This document shows positions 50,601-60,585 of a stretch of 64,000 nt of DNA, piece by piece (position 1 is the first letter of the stretch; every line of letters begins with the position of its first letter). The position numbers and the translations under genes are program-made. The DNA comes from Pholis gunnellus (Eukaryota; Chordata; Actinopteri; Perciformes; Pholidae): NCBI GenBank assembly GCA_910591455.2, contig OU342809.1:9875815-9939814 (forward strand). The letters are read 5' to 3'. The notes beneath the pieces are model-generated. The model had not been told where the DNA came from and ran no database searches. It saw only the letters and a program-made list of their open reading frames with translations.

Positions 50601-50607
50601 CCTCTGA
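38666..50607 (+). CDS. cep152: Centrosomal protein of 152 kDa
   Basis: Centriole-duplication scaffold that recruits PLK4 and works with CEP63. The 28 coding exons give 5,016 nt, about 1,671 aa: 38666-38752, 40272-40381, 40506-40566, 40652-40957, 41223-41382, 41989-42129, 42619-42758, 43121-43321, 43409-43556, 43727-43818, 43923-44086, 44250-44451, 44804-44908, 44990-45120, 45211-45339, 45426-45540, 45792-45977, 46078-46338, 46589-46720, 46807-47457, 47725-47800, 47953-48012, 48212-48319, 48398-48482, 49092-49174, 49361-49517, 49605-49708, 49787-50607. The acidic N terminus (DEEEYDQEDYAREQE, LLTDLPDDMLED) matches the PLK4-binding end; long Glu/Gln-rich coiled coils follow; then DMLRYLQESRERAAEI, TARKMRRYYLTCLQELL, ILNAASKLAAMAKVLETP, and the terminal QQDSGFDSPF shared with human. 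Two late introns are in frame and stop-free, so retained forms are possible. Total length is similar to human isoforms. Confidence 0.95.
42768..42790. repeat. (CA)n microsatellite at a cep152 donor
   Basis: About 11 CA units begin 10 bp downstream of the splice donor of the exon ending at 42758. Confidence 0.9.
48013..48200. mobile_element. Repeat forming almost the whole cep152 intron 22
   Basis: The 199-bp intron begins GTAAAGGGACAGTTCACCCC, which is the start of a dispersed fish repeat (AAAATCAAAACTACATGTTT, CCTGTAGTGCTATTATCAAT). It ends with TAGATTGATAAATAGCACTT, the inverted counterpart of that internal block, just before the TGTGCCTTCAG acceptor. The element's first bases overlap the splice donor. 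Confidence 0.6.
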
Positions 50608-51884
50608 GACAGTGGATAGAGTTTACACCATGTACAACCTTTGCCTTAGCTGTTTACAGTGCGTTTGTGTTTTGCATCGACATTGTTAAAGGAACAGTAA
50701 CATATTGCGAACTGCACTTAAATAGGATAAGATTGAAGTGTGAAGCTACAGCCAGCAGCTTGTCAGCTTAGCATAACAACTTGAAAACAGACATAGTTTT
50801 TAGTTCATTGTCCAGTGTTAATGAAACACTGGTTACGTTTTGTAACCGTCTGTTTTGTTTGTGTTTTAGGTCAAAGGTCTGCCCACACTGTAATATTTAA
50901 CCTGTGATGCCCTGAGTGACTGCTGATAGCTTCCTGTACCCTGTACTGTGCCTGTGGAGTACTAGATTAGACGGGTTTATCCAAAGGTCACCTCGCCATG
51001 TGGCATGTCTGTTTTTTTAATATTTTAAAATATTTTATATCGCGTTAATGAGATATGCTGTGCATAGATTGTAAATGTTTTTTACATGTTGATTTAATTT
51101 GTTTTAATAAATCTTATTATTTTATTGCATATTGAGAGGGAATAATTCATTTATCTTGAGAGTGGAGCTTCTTCAACAAATCCTGTGAAAGTCTTCTACA
51201 GGACTGTCTCAGAAAATTAGAATATTGTGATAATCCCCATACGTGTGATTTAGTTTACTGAACCAAGCTGAGTGTTTTTCAAGGCTCAGGAAACCCTTGC
51301 AGGTGTTTCGAGTTAATTAGACGATTCAAGTGATTAGTTGAATACCCTACTAGTATACTTTTTCATGATATTCTAATATTTAGAGATAGGATATTTGAGT
51401 TTTCTTAAGCTGTAAGCCATAATCAGCAATATTAAAAGAATAAAAGGCTTGCAATATTTCAGTTGATTTGTAATGAATCCAGAATGCATGACATTTTTGT
51501 TTTTTTAATTGCATTACACAAAATAAAGAACTTTATCACAATATTCTAATTTTCTGAGACAGTCCTGTATACCAGAGATTACTTTTGGTTATATAAACTA
51601 AATGCAGCCCTATTTTTACTATTATATTTTACATTTTGTAGGCTAATCAATAATGAAAATAACCGTTAGTTGCACCTTGTTACTGTCTATCTCTAGCTGC
51701 TGTTCGGTGTAAATCATTGATGAGGCCACATAAATTAGTTTTCTTCTTAACTAGAGTAGTAAAACTAACTAACCGTTTCCCACCCTGAATATGATGACTG
51801 TGCTCCACCTACATATTTCTGCTCCGACCATGTTCTCCTCAGTAGTGCAGAACTGGTGACTGAAGTATACATCCACAGATAAAC
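50608..51884. other. cep152 3' UTR and spacer to slc27a2
   Basis: A poly(A) signal AATAAA at 51106-51111 fits the end of cep152, about 500 bp after its stop. A MITE lies at 51199-51567. The slc27a2 promoter must be in the remaining about 300 bp before 51885; no clear motif is seen there. Confidence 0.6.
51199..51567 (-). mobile_element. 370-bp MITE, copy 1 (Tc1/mariner-like, TA target site)
   Basis: Terminal inverted repeats of about 35 bp begin CAGGACTGTCTCAGAAAATT, and both ends are flanked by TA. The interior is the reverse complement of copies at 52595-52964 and 61653-62023 with only a few differences. It has no transposase. It lies between cep152 and slc27a2. Confidence 0.9.
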
Positions 51885-54800
51885 ATGATATTTTGGGTAG
51901 TTTTTGCAGCTGGGCTTTCCCTCGCCTTTTTATTCCGACACCTGCACTTTTTCCAGGATGCCCGGTACGTGTGGGACAAAATAAAAACAAGGGACCGTAT
52001 CATGAAATGCATGCAGGCTAATTACTCCCTCCTGGACCGGTTTCTGGACTTGGTGAAGGCGCAGCCACTGAAGCCGTTCGTCCTCTTTAAAGACGAGGCT
52101 TTCACCTACCAGGACGCGGAGGAGCTCAGTAACAAAGCTGCGCGGGTTTTGCTGCAGAGCGGAGTCATTAAAAAGGGAGACACGGTTGCGCTGTTCCTCA
52201 GAAATGACCCTATGTTTCTGTGGCTGTGGCTCGGGTTGAGTAAGATCGGATGTTCCGCTGCTTTTCTCAACTACAACATCAGATCCAAGTCCCTGTTGCA
52301 CTGCTTCAAGTGCAGCGGAGCCAAGACTCTGGTGGCAGCTGAAGGTAAGGTTTGCTGCTTGTTTAATTTAAACTACTCTCTGTACTGTTAGTGACTCGTT
52401 ATGAACCAGTTGCTCTTATAATAGCCTACCTATACTTCAAATGTGCAGTTTTTGAAATACTTTACGTGAGTGTTTCCATTTTATGCTACTTTATATTTCT
52501 ATTCCACTACATTTCATCAGGAAATATCAAAGCATCATTTCTTGAGAGTTTTAGTTTATTGTTACTTCAAAGAGTTTTTACTCAAATGGATGTACAGGAC
52601 TGTCTCAGAAAATTAGAATATTGTGATAAAGTTCTTTATTTTGTGTAATGCAATTTAAAAAAACAAAAATGTCATGCATTCTGGATTCATTACAAATCAA
52701 CTGAAATATTGCAAGCCTTTTATTCTTTTAATATTGCTGATTATGGCTTACAGCTTAAGAAAACTCAAATATCCTATCTCTAAATATTAGAATATCATGA
52801 AAAAGTATACTAGTAGGGTATTCAACTAATCACTTGAATCGTCTAATTAACTCGAAACACCTGCAAGGGTTTCCTGAGCCTTGAAAAACACTCAGCTTGG
52901 TTCAGTAAACTAAATCACACATATGGGGATTATCACAATATTCTAATTTTCTGAGACAGTCCTGTAAACTTCAACTCGACATGGTTTTGTGGAGGACAGT
53001 AGAAAATAAAACGTGACACTGAGCTTTCGCTCTGCTGGATGTGGATCAACTCCAGCATCTACTGACAAACTTAAGCATAGAACCTGTAAATAATAAATAA
53101 CACTCCGCTGCATCAGGCTCATTCAAACTGGCTTCCCCACATTTCCTTTATGCTATTTGTAGTATGGCTTAGGCTATGTTTGTTCTTTAATGGCAGATAC
53201 CCTATCACTCTGAAGTTTCTTGCATGAGCCCGGAGTTGAAACTAAACCTGAACTGAGAGACGAGATAATAATAAATAATTGTCTTAAAATGATGTGCGCC
53301 TATGAGGAGGGCCTTCACGGACATATATTTGTCTGCAGCTCTTCACACAAGAAGGAGTTTTAGCACTGCCACCAAATGATTATTTAGATGTGGTCATTTA
53401 GATAACTGTTTCTGGTTCAAAGAAGTGGAAGTATCCATTATTTCACAAAACAAGTAAAGATTAAATAACAAATAGCCAACAACTGATAAATTAATCATCT
53501 CACAACTCCTCAGATTTATCTTCTGACCTTTTGAAGGGGCCTAGTCAAAACTAGCTCAACCAACCACAACATATACATATATCACCAACACATCAGTATT
53601 AACAATCTATCTTTTGTACATTTCACCGATACATGTGTACTTTCAGTACAGTTAATGCAGTTGAATGGAACATGTTTACATTGTTGTACTGATACCGCTG
53701 GTGTGCCGTGAAACCCTGCCTCAGCCGCAGGGGAGCAAAAACATCATTTACTAAACAAAGTCAAATAAATTTCAGCTGCAGTGAAGATGTTCCTTCGGTT
53801 TCATATCCAGAGCTACAGGATGCTGTGGAGGAGGTGCTGCCCAGTCTGTTGGACGAGCAGGTCAAAGTTTTCATCCTGGCTGACCGATGCAAAACTGCAG
53901 ATGTGGAGAGCTTCAAAGAAAAAATGAGCCAGGCCTCCTCTGAGCCTCTCTCCAAAGATTTAAGGTCACATTCAATTCCATCAGTCTACATTTACACATC
54001 CGGGACAACAGGTGAGCTACTTCAGGTGTTAAATATTCAGGGTTTAACAGGAGAATAAATGGTTCCTGCGCTATATGTACCTTTTGGCTGCTCTTTCAAC
54101 AGGTTTCCCTAAAGCAGCGTTGATCACTCCGGCCAAGCTGTTGACCATATCTGGCCTTTATAGTCAAGCAGGAATGAAATCTGACGATGTGGTTTACGTT
54201 AGCCTCCCTCTCTATCACACCGCCGGCTTCATGGCATTCGCTGCAGTTATTGACAGAGGTAAGCACACTTTTGGGTATTTATTTGATAAACTGTGTGAGA
54301 AAGGTTTTGTTGAGGAATAAGGCTGGTGTTGTATGTTTCTCACCAAACCCAATGAAAAGAGCAAAACCATAAATGCAGTGAGTCTCTCAATACTCTCCAA
54401 CTTCCCTACCTTGTGTATATATTTTCAGCTGCGGAATAATTCACATTTGGTGCACTGATTTCCAACACGGGGTTATAAAAATGGCTAATCTTAATCTAAA
54501 GATTACATTTATTGTCACAATAACAAACAAGCTGTCACAGGCTGACTGCGACCAGACTCGCATCCCACCAACCTGCGTCAGCTATAACACCATTTGCTGC
54601 AACTGCAAATGAGTGAGAACTAGCATGTGTCCTCGATAAATGATTGAAACAAGCAGCTTTGATTGCTAACTTGACCAAAAGTCAAGGCTTAGACATTCAT
54701 TTGTCCTGCACGAGTGTTTCACTTTTACGATCGATAGTGTTTCAGTTTAAAATCTTTCTGTTCAGATGAACGGATGGGAGGGAGGAACTGCTATAAGGCT

Positions 54801-57800
54801 TTGGCTACACAGACGATATTTGTTTGTAGATCAATCGTTTTTTGGTCTTTTCATGGATAAATATCACCAATGTTATACGTGAAGATTGTTATTTGTCATC
54901 TTGTTGCTGTTTGTAGGTTCCACAGTGGCTTTGAGTGCCAAATTTTCTACATCTCAGTTCTGGGATGAATGCAGAAAACATAACGTCACTGTCATACAGT
55001 ACATAGGAGAAACTATGCGTTACCTCTGCAACACACCAAAGGTACTGAGTGTCACAGCACTAATATTAATGCTCACCAGAGATAAAAAAAACAACCAATA
55101 CAGCTGTTGGTTTCTCCCCGATAGAAACCCAATGATCAAAGACACAAAGTGAGGCTTGCGGTAGGCAACGGGATCAGAGCCGATGTCTGGAGGAACTTCA
55201 TCAGCAGGTTTGGAAACGTTAAAATCATGGAGTTTTATGGAGCAACTGAAGGGAATTGGGGTGCGTTGAATTACAGCGGTAAGATCGGAGCTGTTGGCCG
55301 AAGCACCTTCATCTACAAGGTAAAGGTCCTTATCTCATTCCACATTATGAAGTTGAATCTGTCAATCAATAACAATGTTTTACATTTTTATTTCTTTTTA
55401 TGTCTTGCAGTGGTTTTTTCCGTACGCTGTGATCAAATTTGACGTAGATGAAGGACTGCCTGTGAGGGATTCTTCTGGTTTGTGCATAGAGGCTGCAAAA
55501 GGTGTGTTAGTACTTGGGTGGTAGCTTGAGGAAAACAGAGATCATGTCCTCAGTTTTCTTCTTTTGTTTTCATCCGGGTAATATGGAGACCAAAAGTGCA
55601 GTTTACATTTAATCACTTTATTTCTTTTAAGGGACTCAATGTCCTGTTATTTGACTCTTGGAAAAAATGTACATTTAACCTAATTTACCCCTGGTAGAGT
55701 ACTAATCTTAAAACAATTATTAGATTATCATGTAAAACTGAGACATACAACTCTTGTTTATATAAAATGAACATTACAATATATCCAAATTAATAGAGTT
55801 GTCAAGAGTCTACAGCCATGTTAGCGGAGCTGTGAGATGCTACTTGAGCTAAATACTTGTGTATCTGCAACAAACTATTGGACAAAATGAAATTTGGACC
55901 TGTCCTGTACGTCCTTTCCGCAGGAGAAACTGGACTTCTGGTATCTAAAATAGCAGTCAGGTCTCCGTTCTTGGGTTATGTGAGTGACCTGCAGCAAACT
56001 GAGAAGAAGAAGCTGCATGACGTGCTCAAGAAAGGAGACTTGTACTTCAACTCTGGGGACCTGCTGCGCATTGATGAAGATAATTTCATCTACTTTCAGG
56101 ATCGAGTTGGAGACACTTTCAGGTGAGTTCATCTTTCAGTGTCAGGTTTTTAAGCTCTGCTTTAGCCTTAAACAGTTTTTTTCTTCATTATTATTTTTAA
56201 TAGATGGAAAGGAGAGAACGTGGCTACAAATGAGGTGGCTGACGTCATCACGCTGGCTGACTGCATTAAAGAAGCCAACGTGTATGGAGTCGAAGTGCCA
56301 GGTAATATCCTCTGTACATCTTCTTCTCTTCTCTTTGTTCTTTCTTGTTAAGTTATTTTCTAAATTAATTAACTTTACAATAACATTAAACATGGGCAAG
56401 CAGCATATCTTTTAAGCTCTGTTAAACGATATGCGCGGATAATTACCTCAAAATAAGAATCGTCGCGTTTTCGTTACCTCACAATGAGGCGTTTATATCC
56501 ACATATGAAGCACGTCCTCTTCACGGAGCCGGCTAACCATGTTCCTACAGTAGCCCAGAAAGGACAAACCAAACACTGGCTCTAGATAAGGACAATTATG
56601 TTTTCACGTTGACCACCGTAGTTCTCCTACACGCTTGGCACACAGGAGAAGTTTCAGTTGGTTACGATCTGCAACTTCACCACCAGACGCCGCCAGATCT
56701 CACACACTGCGCCTCCATTCCACTCACTTTTTATTTGTCTCATTGTCTTAATTTGAAATTATTTCCTTTCTGAGGCTCAGAGTGAATAAAATCCAAACTG
56801 AAACCCATGCTAATTGTTTCCTTCGCACTGATGTTAGGTCAACTGTTAATGTGTTGGGATTATTTTGTAACTGAAATAAATAAGTTGATCTGTTTGGAGC
56901 AGCTCTACTCCCATTTATTGTTTATTTGAGGATGCGTTTCTTGACTGAGTCTGTCCAATTAATGCAGCCTTCTTATGCCAAGATTTGCACACAACCTGTG
57001 AGGCACCTCTCCATATATAATTGAATTGAATTTCCCCTTGTAGAATGAATTAGGTATACGTCATTACTATGTTTAGTAGGTATTTTGCACTCAGATGGCT
57101 GTCCAGTTGAACTATAGAACCATAAAATGCAGGTCAGTTATAAACTGCACTGTTTGCTAATGTTTACATCTGGATATGTTGCAGATCAAAGAGCAAAAGG
57201 TGAATACAAGTTTGGATACATTTATCATTAACCAGACGCACTGTTTGCCAGGAGTCGTTCATGTATTGAAGTAAAATGGTACTCGTACCATAAATCCAGG
57301 CATCATGGCACTTGCCCCAGTTTGTCAGTGGTATTTGCACTTCGTCGATCATTGTCCTGGTCATAAACTTTGGCCGAAATATTTTATTTTTCGCGTAGAC
57401 AGGGAGCGCCTGAATGTATAATTAGTTTTAGGCTCGAGACCAGAATTAAGACGTGGAGCAGGTTCATCCTTCCCTTCACGTCTTCTTCACGATCCACTTT
57501 TGTTGGTCGTGTCTCTCTGAGGATCCCACTTCTGAACTGGGACGGGTTATGTATAGCGGCAACCAGGGGTGACAAAGGACAGGCGGGCAGCACAGAGGTG
57601 AAAAACCTGAACTAGTTTATTTCAACATGCCCCAGCCTTTGGTCCCTCATAATATGTGTCAAGCTCCAAAATCAATGGATCCTACATTTCCCAGAATGCA
57701 TTGAATAACTATCACATCCGCTTTGTGCACCACATGTTGATTCAATCAATAGCGTGTTCCATCAGGAAACTATTGTCTTCTGATTGAACTTTCCAGGTCA

Positions 57801-58203
57801 GGAGGGGAGAGCTGGAATGGCTGCCGTTATTTTAAATGACGGACAGAGATTTGACTCTGCAGGTGTTTTTAAACATGTTGAAAACTTCCTGCCTTCCTAC
57901 GCAAGGCCACGTTTTATGAGGATTCAGGTATTTTTACTCTTTTATTTAATATTTTTTTACAAAGCATCTCGTAAAAAGCGTCACATTTTTCCTCCCCCAT
58001 AACAATTCATTGTATTGTGATTACAGAGCTCCATGGACGTTACAGGCACCTTCAAGCATTTGAAGAGGAAGCTGGTGGAGGAGGGTTTCAACCCTAATCA
58101 AACGACTGACCCGCTCTACTTCCTGGATGAAAATGACAAGAATTATGTCCCACTTACGGTGGACATGTTCAACTCAATTACATCAGCGAAGATCAAAATT
58201 TAA
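51885..58203 (+). CDS. slc27a2: Very-long-chain acyl-CoA synthetase / fatty acid transport protein 2
   Basis: FATP-family enzyme that activates long and very long chain fatty acids to CoA esters at the ER and peroxisome. Ten exons: 51885-52344, 53811-54011, 54103-54258, 54917-55041, 55125-55319, 55411-55501, 55924-56122, 56204-56301, 57797-57927, 58027-58203; 1,833 nt, 610 aa (human SLC27A2 620). It starts with a hydrophobic membrane segment (MIFWVVFAAGLSLAFLF). Motifs: GDTVALFLRNDPMF, NYNIRSKSLLHCFKCSGAK, AMP-binding YIYTSGTTGFPKAA, FWDECRKHNVTVIQYIGE, EFYGATEGNWGALNY, KGDLYFNSGDLL, DRVGDTFRWKGENVAT, SYARPRFMRIQ and GTFKHLKRKLVEEGF with the usual C-terminal lysine region. It ends in KIKI. 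A poly(A) signal is at 58593-58598. SLC27A2 fits better than SLC27A6 from TEKKKL and the Cys/Asn pattern near residue 140, but the assignment among close FATPs is by eye. Confidence 0.9.
52345..53810 (+). other. slc27a2 intron 1, repeat-rich
   Basis: Besides the MITE, the left part (about 52430-52590) and the right part (about 53490-53660, ACATCAGTATTAACAATCTA) belong to the dispersed repeat also found in the last atp8b4 intron. The MITE is therefore nested in or next to older repeat sequence. Nothing coding is seen. Confidence 0.5.
52595..52964 (+). mobile_element. 370-bp MITE, copy 2, in slc27a2 intron 1
   Basis: Same element as at 51199-51567, opposite orientation. TA is present on both sides (52593-52594, 52965-52966). 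The terminal repeats are CAGGACTGTCTCAGAAAATT and its reverse complement at the right end. It has no coding capacity. It differs from copy 3 by a single A in a poly-A run and a G/A change near the right end over the parts compared. Confidence 0.92.
56302..57796 (+). other. slc27a2 intron 8, no gene
   Basis: This is the largest slc27a2 intron (1.5 kb). Short open frames on both strands do not resemble known proteins. The part near 57650-57780 (GGATCCTACATTTCCCAGAA) resembles fish repeat sequence. Confidence 0.45.
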
Positions 58204-59461
58204 AGTTGCTTTCGTTGCCTCTGTGGTAAAGGAAAAATCCACCTGCCTGCTCTGCAACACATCAGCCACCTGCAGTTCTGTGATTGCATTATCTGTTCAT
58301 ATCTGTACTTGTCCTTCTGCAGTAATTTCATACATATCCTATATGACTTTAACTCCCCTACAGAGAACATGTTTGAGCTTGTCGCACTGACACGTGAACT
58401 CAGTTAGAGGAAGAAAGCTAGTTTTTCCAGTTGAGAAAACTGAGAGCTCTGAGCTCCTTATTCAAACAGGGACACACTGCGTACCATTCTGATCTATTGA
58501 GGGTATTGTCAGTGTAGCAGCTAGAATCTCTGCCTTCTAAACAATAGATTTCTTGTTTGTTGTTTGGTTCCTCCCTCTCTGTAGGACTGAGCAATAAAAA
58601 ATGAGTTATTCAGATATTTCTAATCAATGTTGTGAATAGAATTGCTCTTATTTTCTATAGATTGAACTCTTTATTTGTGCTCATAGTTTCAAACAAAATA
58701 TGATTGTAGCAATCACAAGCACAAATTGTTATTTAGGTCCTCCAATGTCATAAAGGTGAATAAATAGCCAGGGCCCTTACACTGTGCATGCCGGCACACT
58801 AACATGGCTCCATTCATTGTTAACAGTATAAATAACACCTGTGCTTCTCCTTAAGTTATGTAAGTTGAATTTAAAGATAACTTAAGTATTTTGCTTAAAA
58901 TATCCATGTGTTTTTTTTATGGTGGACAGTAATGTGTAATAAAAAAGGTGTAATTTTATGTATCTTGAATAAATCATCTGGGTTTTTTTAAGCACAGCAA
59001 AGTGTCAATATGACAGAAACTCGACTTTCACCCTCTGGTTGGGTGCAGGGTGACCCAGGCTGTGCTGCCCTTGGAGCTGACCAGGGATCAGCAGCATGGA
59101 GGACACCTCGACAGGCAAAGACACACATGGGGAATGAGTTTGGGCAGTTCAGGCTTAAGGAGAACAGGTCACAGGCTTTAAACTACTGTCCAAGAGTGTA
59201 AATGGTAGTAAGCATATGTGAGGGGTCCCTGGCCCCAACAAGTTTGAGAATCCCTGATGCCCTGAATTTGGATTATCAATGAATCACTGATCAACAAAAA
59301 GGCCAACATCTGCAGGCTCCAGCTAGTCACGTTTTAAATTAATCGAGACAAGTCTTTGAGGGCAAGTGATCAATAAATTATCAAGTCTTTGAATGCCGAC
59401 CATCTAAGTGTTATTGGTGTTTTCATATAGCTGAGACGAAGAAGCGGACCTAATTAAAATT

Positions 59462-59466
<5 letters not shown>

Positions 59467-59499
<33 letters not shown>

Positions 59500-59503
59500 T
59501 GTG
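59467..59503. repeat. (GT)n microsatellite
   Basis: About 17 GT units with one interruption. Confidence 0.9.
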
Positions 59504-60501
59504 GCAATGTCTACCTGTTGCTGTCTTATCTATTCTTCCAGGTTTTTGTCGGGTCAAAACTTGAGACTTAAGTTGTTCTCTTTGAATTCTCAAGTCTTGT
59601 TAAGTCTTAACGTATCACGTCTCACAGCAGTCGAGTCCAAATCAAGTCAAGTCTGAAGTTATTTTTGTGGTGTAAATGTGTTTCTCTGTGTCCATCAACC
59701 TACAGCTTATTTACCACTTCACTCTGGTTCAGATAGCTTTACATTTGATATACTTGGAATTAGCAATTTGAAGACATCATGCTAAATTATGGTAATTGGC
59801 ATTTTCTGCAATACTCTGACACATTCAATTGATTTATTGGGGGAAAAACAGCCTACAGTGATGCAAATAATCCGTAGTTGCAGCCCATACATGGGACAGC
59901 TACAATAACAAAAAGAAAGGGGCCACCCTCACCACTTGATATTTCTGACCTATGGCGTGTGAGTGTGTGTGAATTCTAGCTATGCCCCTCCTCATAAATC
60001 AGCGGACAAATACAGCTCAGTTTAAGGAGTGCACGCCTACCGTTTGCTCAGATTGCGTATTTATTATTCGGGTTGCCATTTGCAGAGTTATGTCGTGATA
60101 TATAACTTTTCTTATTTATATATTGTACCATAGAATCATCAGACATTCAGTCTCCTTTCTGCTGCTGGCACTTTATATCCTGTAAAAAGTAATTAGCAGG
60201 AAATAAACTGCAGTTAAGTGTTTCAACCCGACGCAGAGTTTTTTTCTTATTAATGTCCGTCAGCTAATTTAATCACTTTTCTCACTGCTTAATGGAATCC
60301 GGTTGAGCCACATAACAGGGGAACTATGCAAATGCAACACGAGGATAACCATGGATATAACATATATACATTTGGGTAGAAATGAGTGTAAAATCCGTTC
60401 AGAGTGGATGAGGAAACACCCGGTCTGGCAACCAGAAAAACATTCCGGAATGAAGGAGGGGTCAGCGGGCCACAGTGGAGCACCGCCCCGGGCTGGGTGG
60501 G

Positions 60502-60514
60502 TGAACTTTGTCAC
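60502..60514 (+). promoter_or_regulatory. Candidate HNF4/PPAR DR1 site upstream of second slc27a2
   Basis: TGAACTTTGTCAC reads GTGACAAAGTTCA on the other strand: two AGTTCA/GTGACA-like half sites spaced by one base, containing CAAAGTTCA, the HNF4-preferred core. The position shortly before the start codon of a fatty-acid gene is suggestive only. Confidence 0.4.
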
Positions 60515-60585
60515 AAATCTCGCTGCGCTGCATAACACTCGCCTCCTCAGGGACGGATGCCAGCTCCGAAGTGCGCGCTGCAAAC

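Larger units (their letters stand above)
58204..60585. other. Spacer between the two slc27a2 genes
   Basis: It holds the slc27a2 3' UTR (AATAAA at 58593), a (GT)n tract at about 59467-59503, and unassigned sequence. A putative HNF4/PPAR type DR1 site (TGAACTTTGTCAC) lies at 60502-60514, about 72 bp before the next start codon. Confidence 0.5.

Noticed and set aside
60303..60585. Open frame upstream of the second slc27a2 ATG
   Set aside because: No similarity to FATP proteins; the ATG at 60586 gives the expected membrane start.
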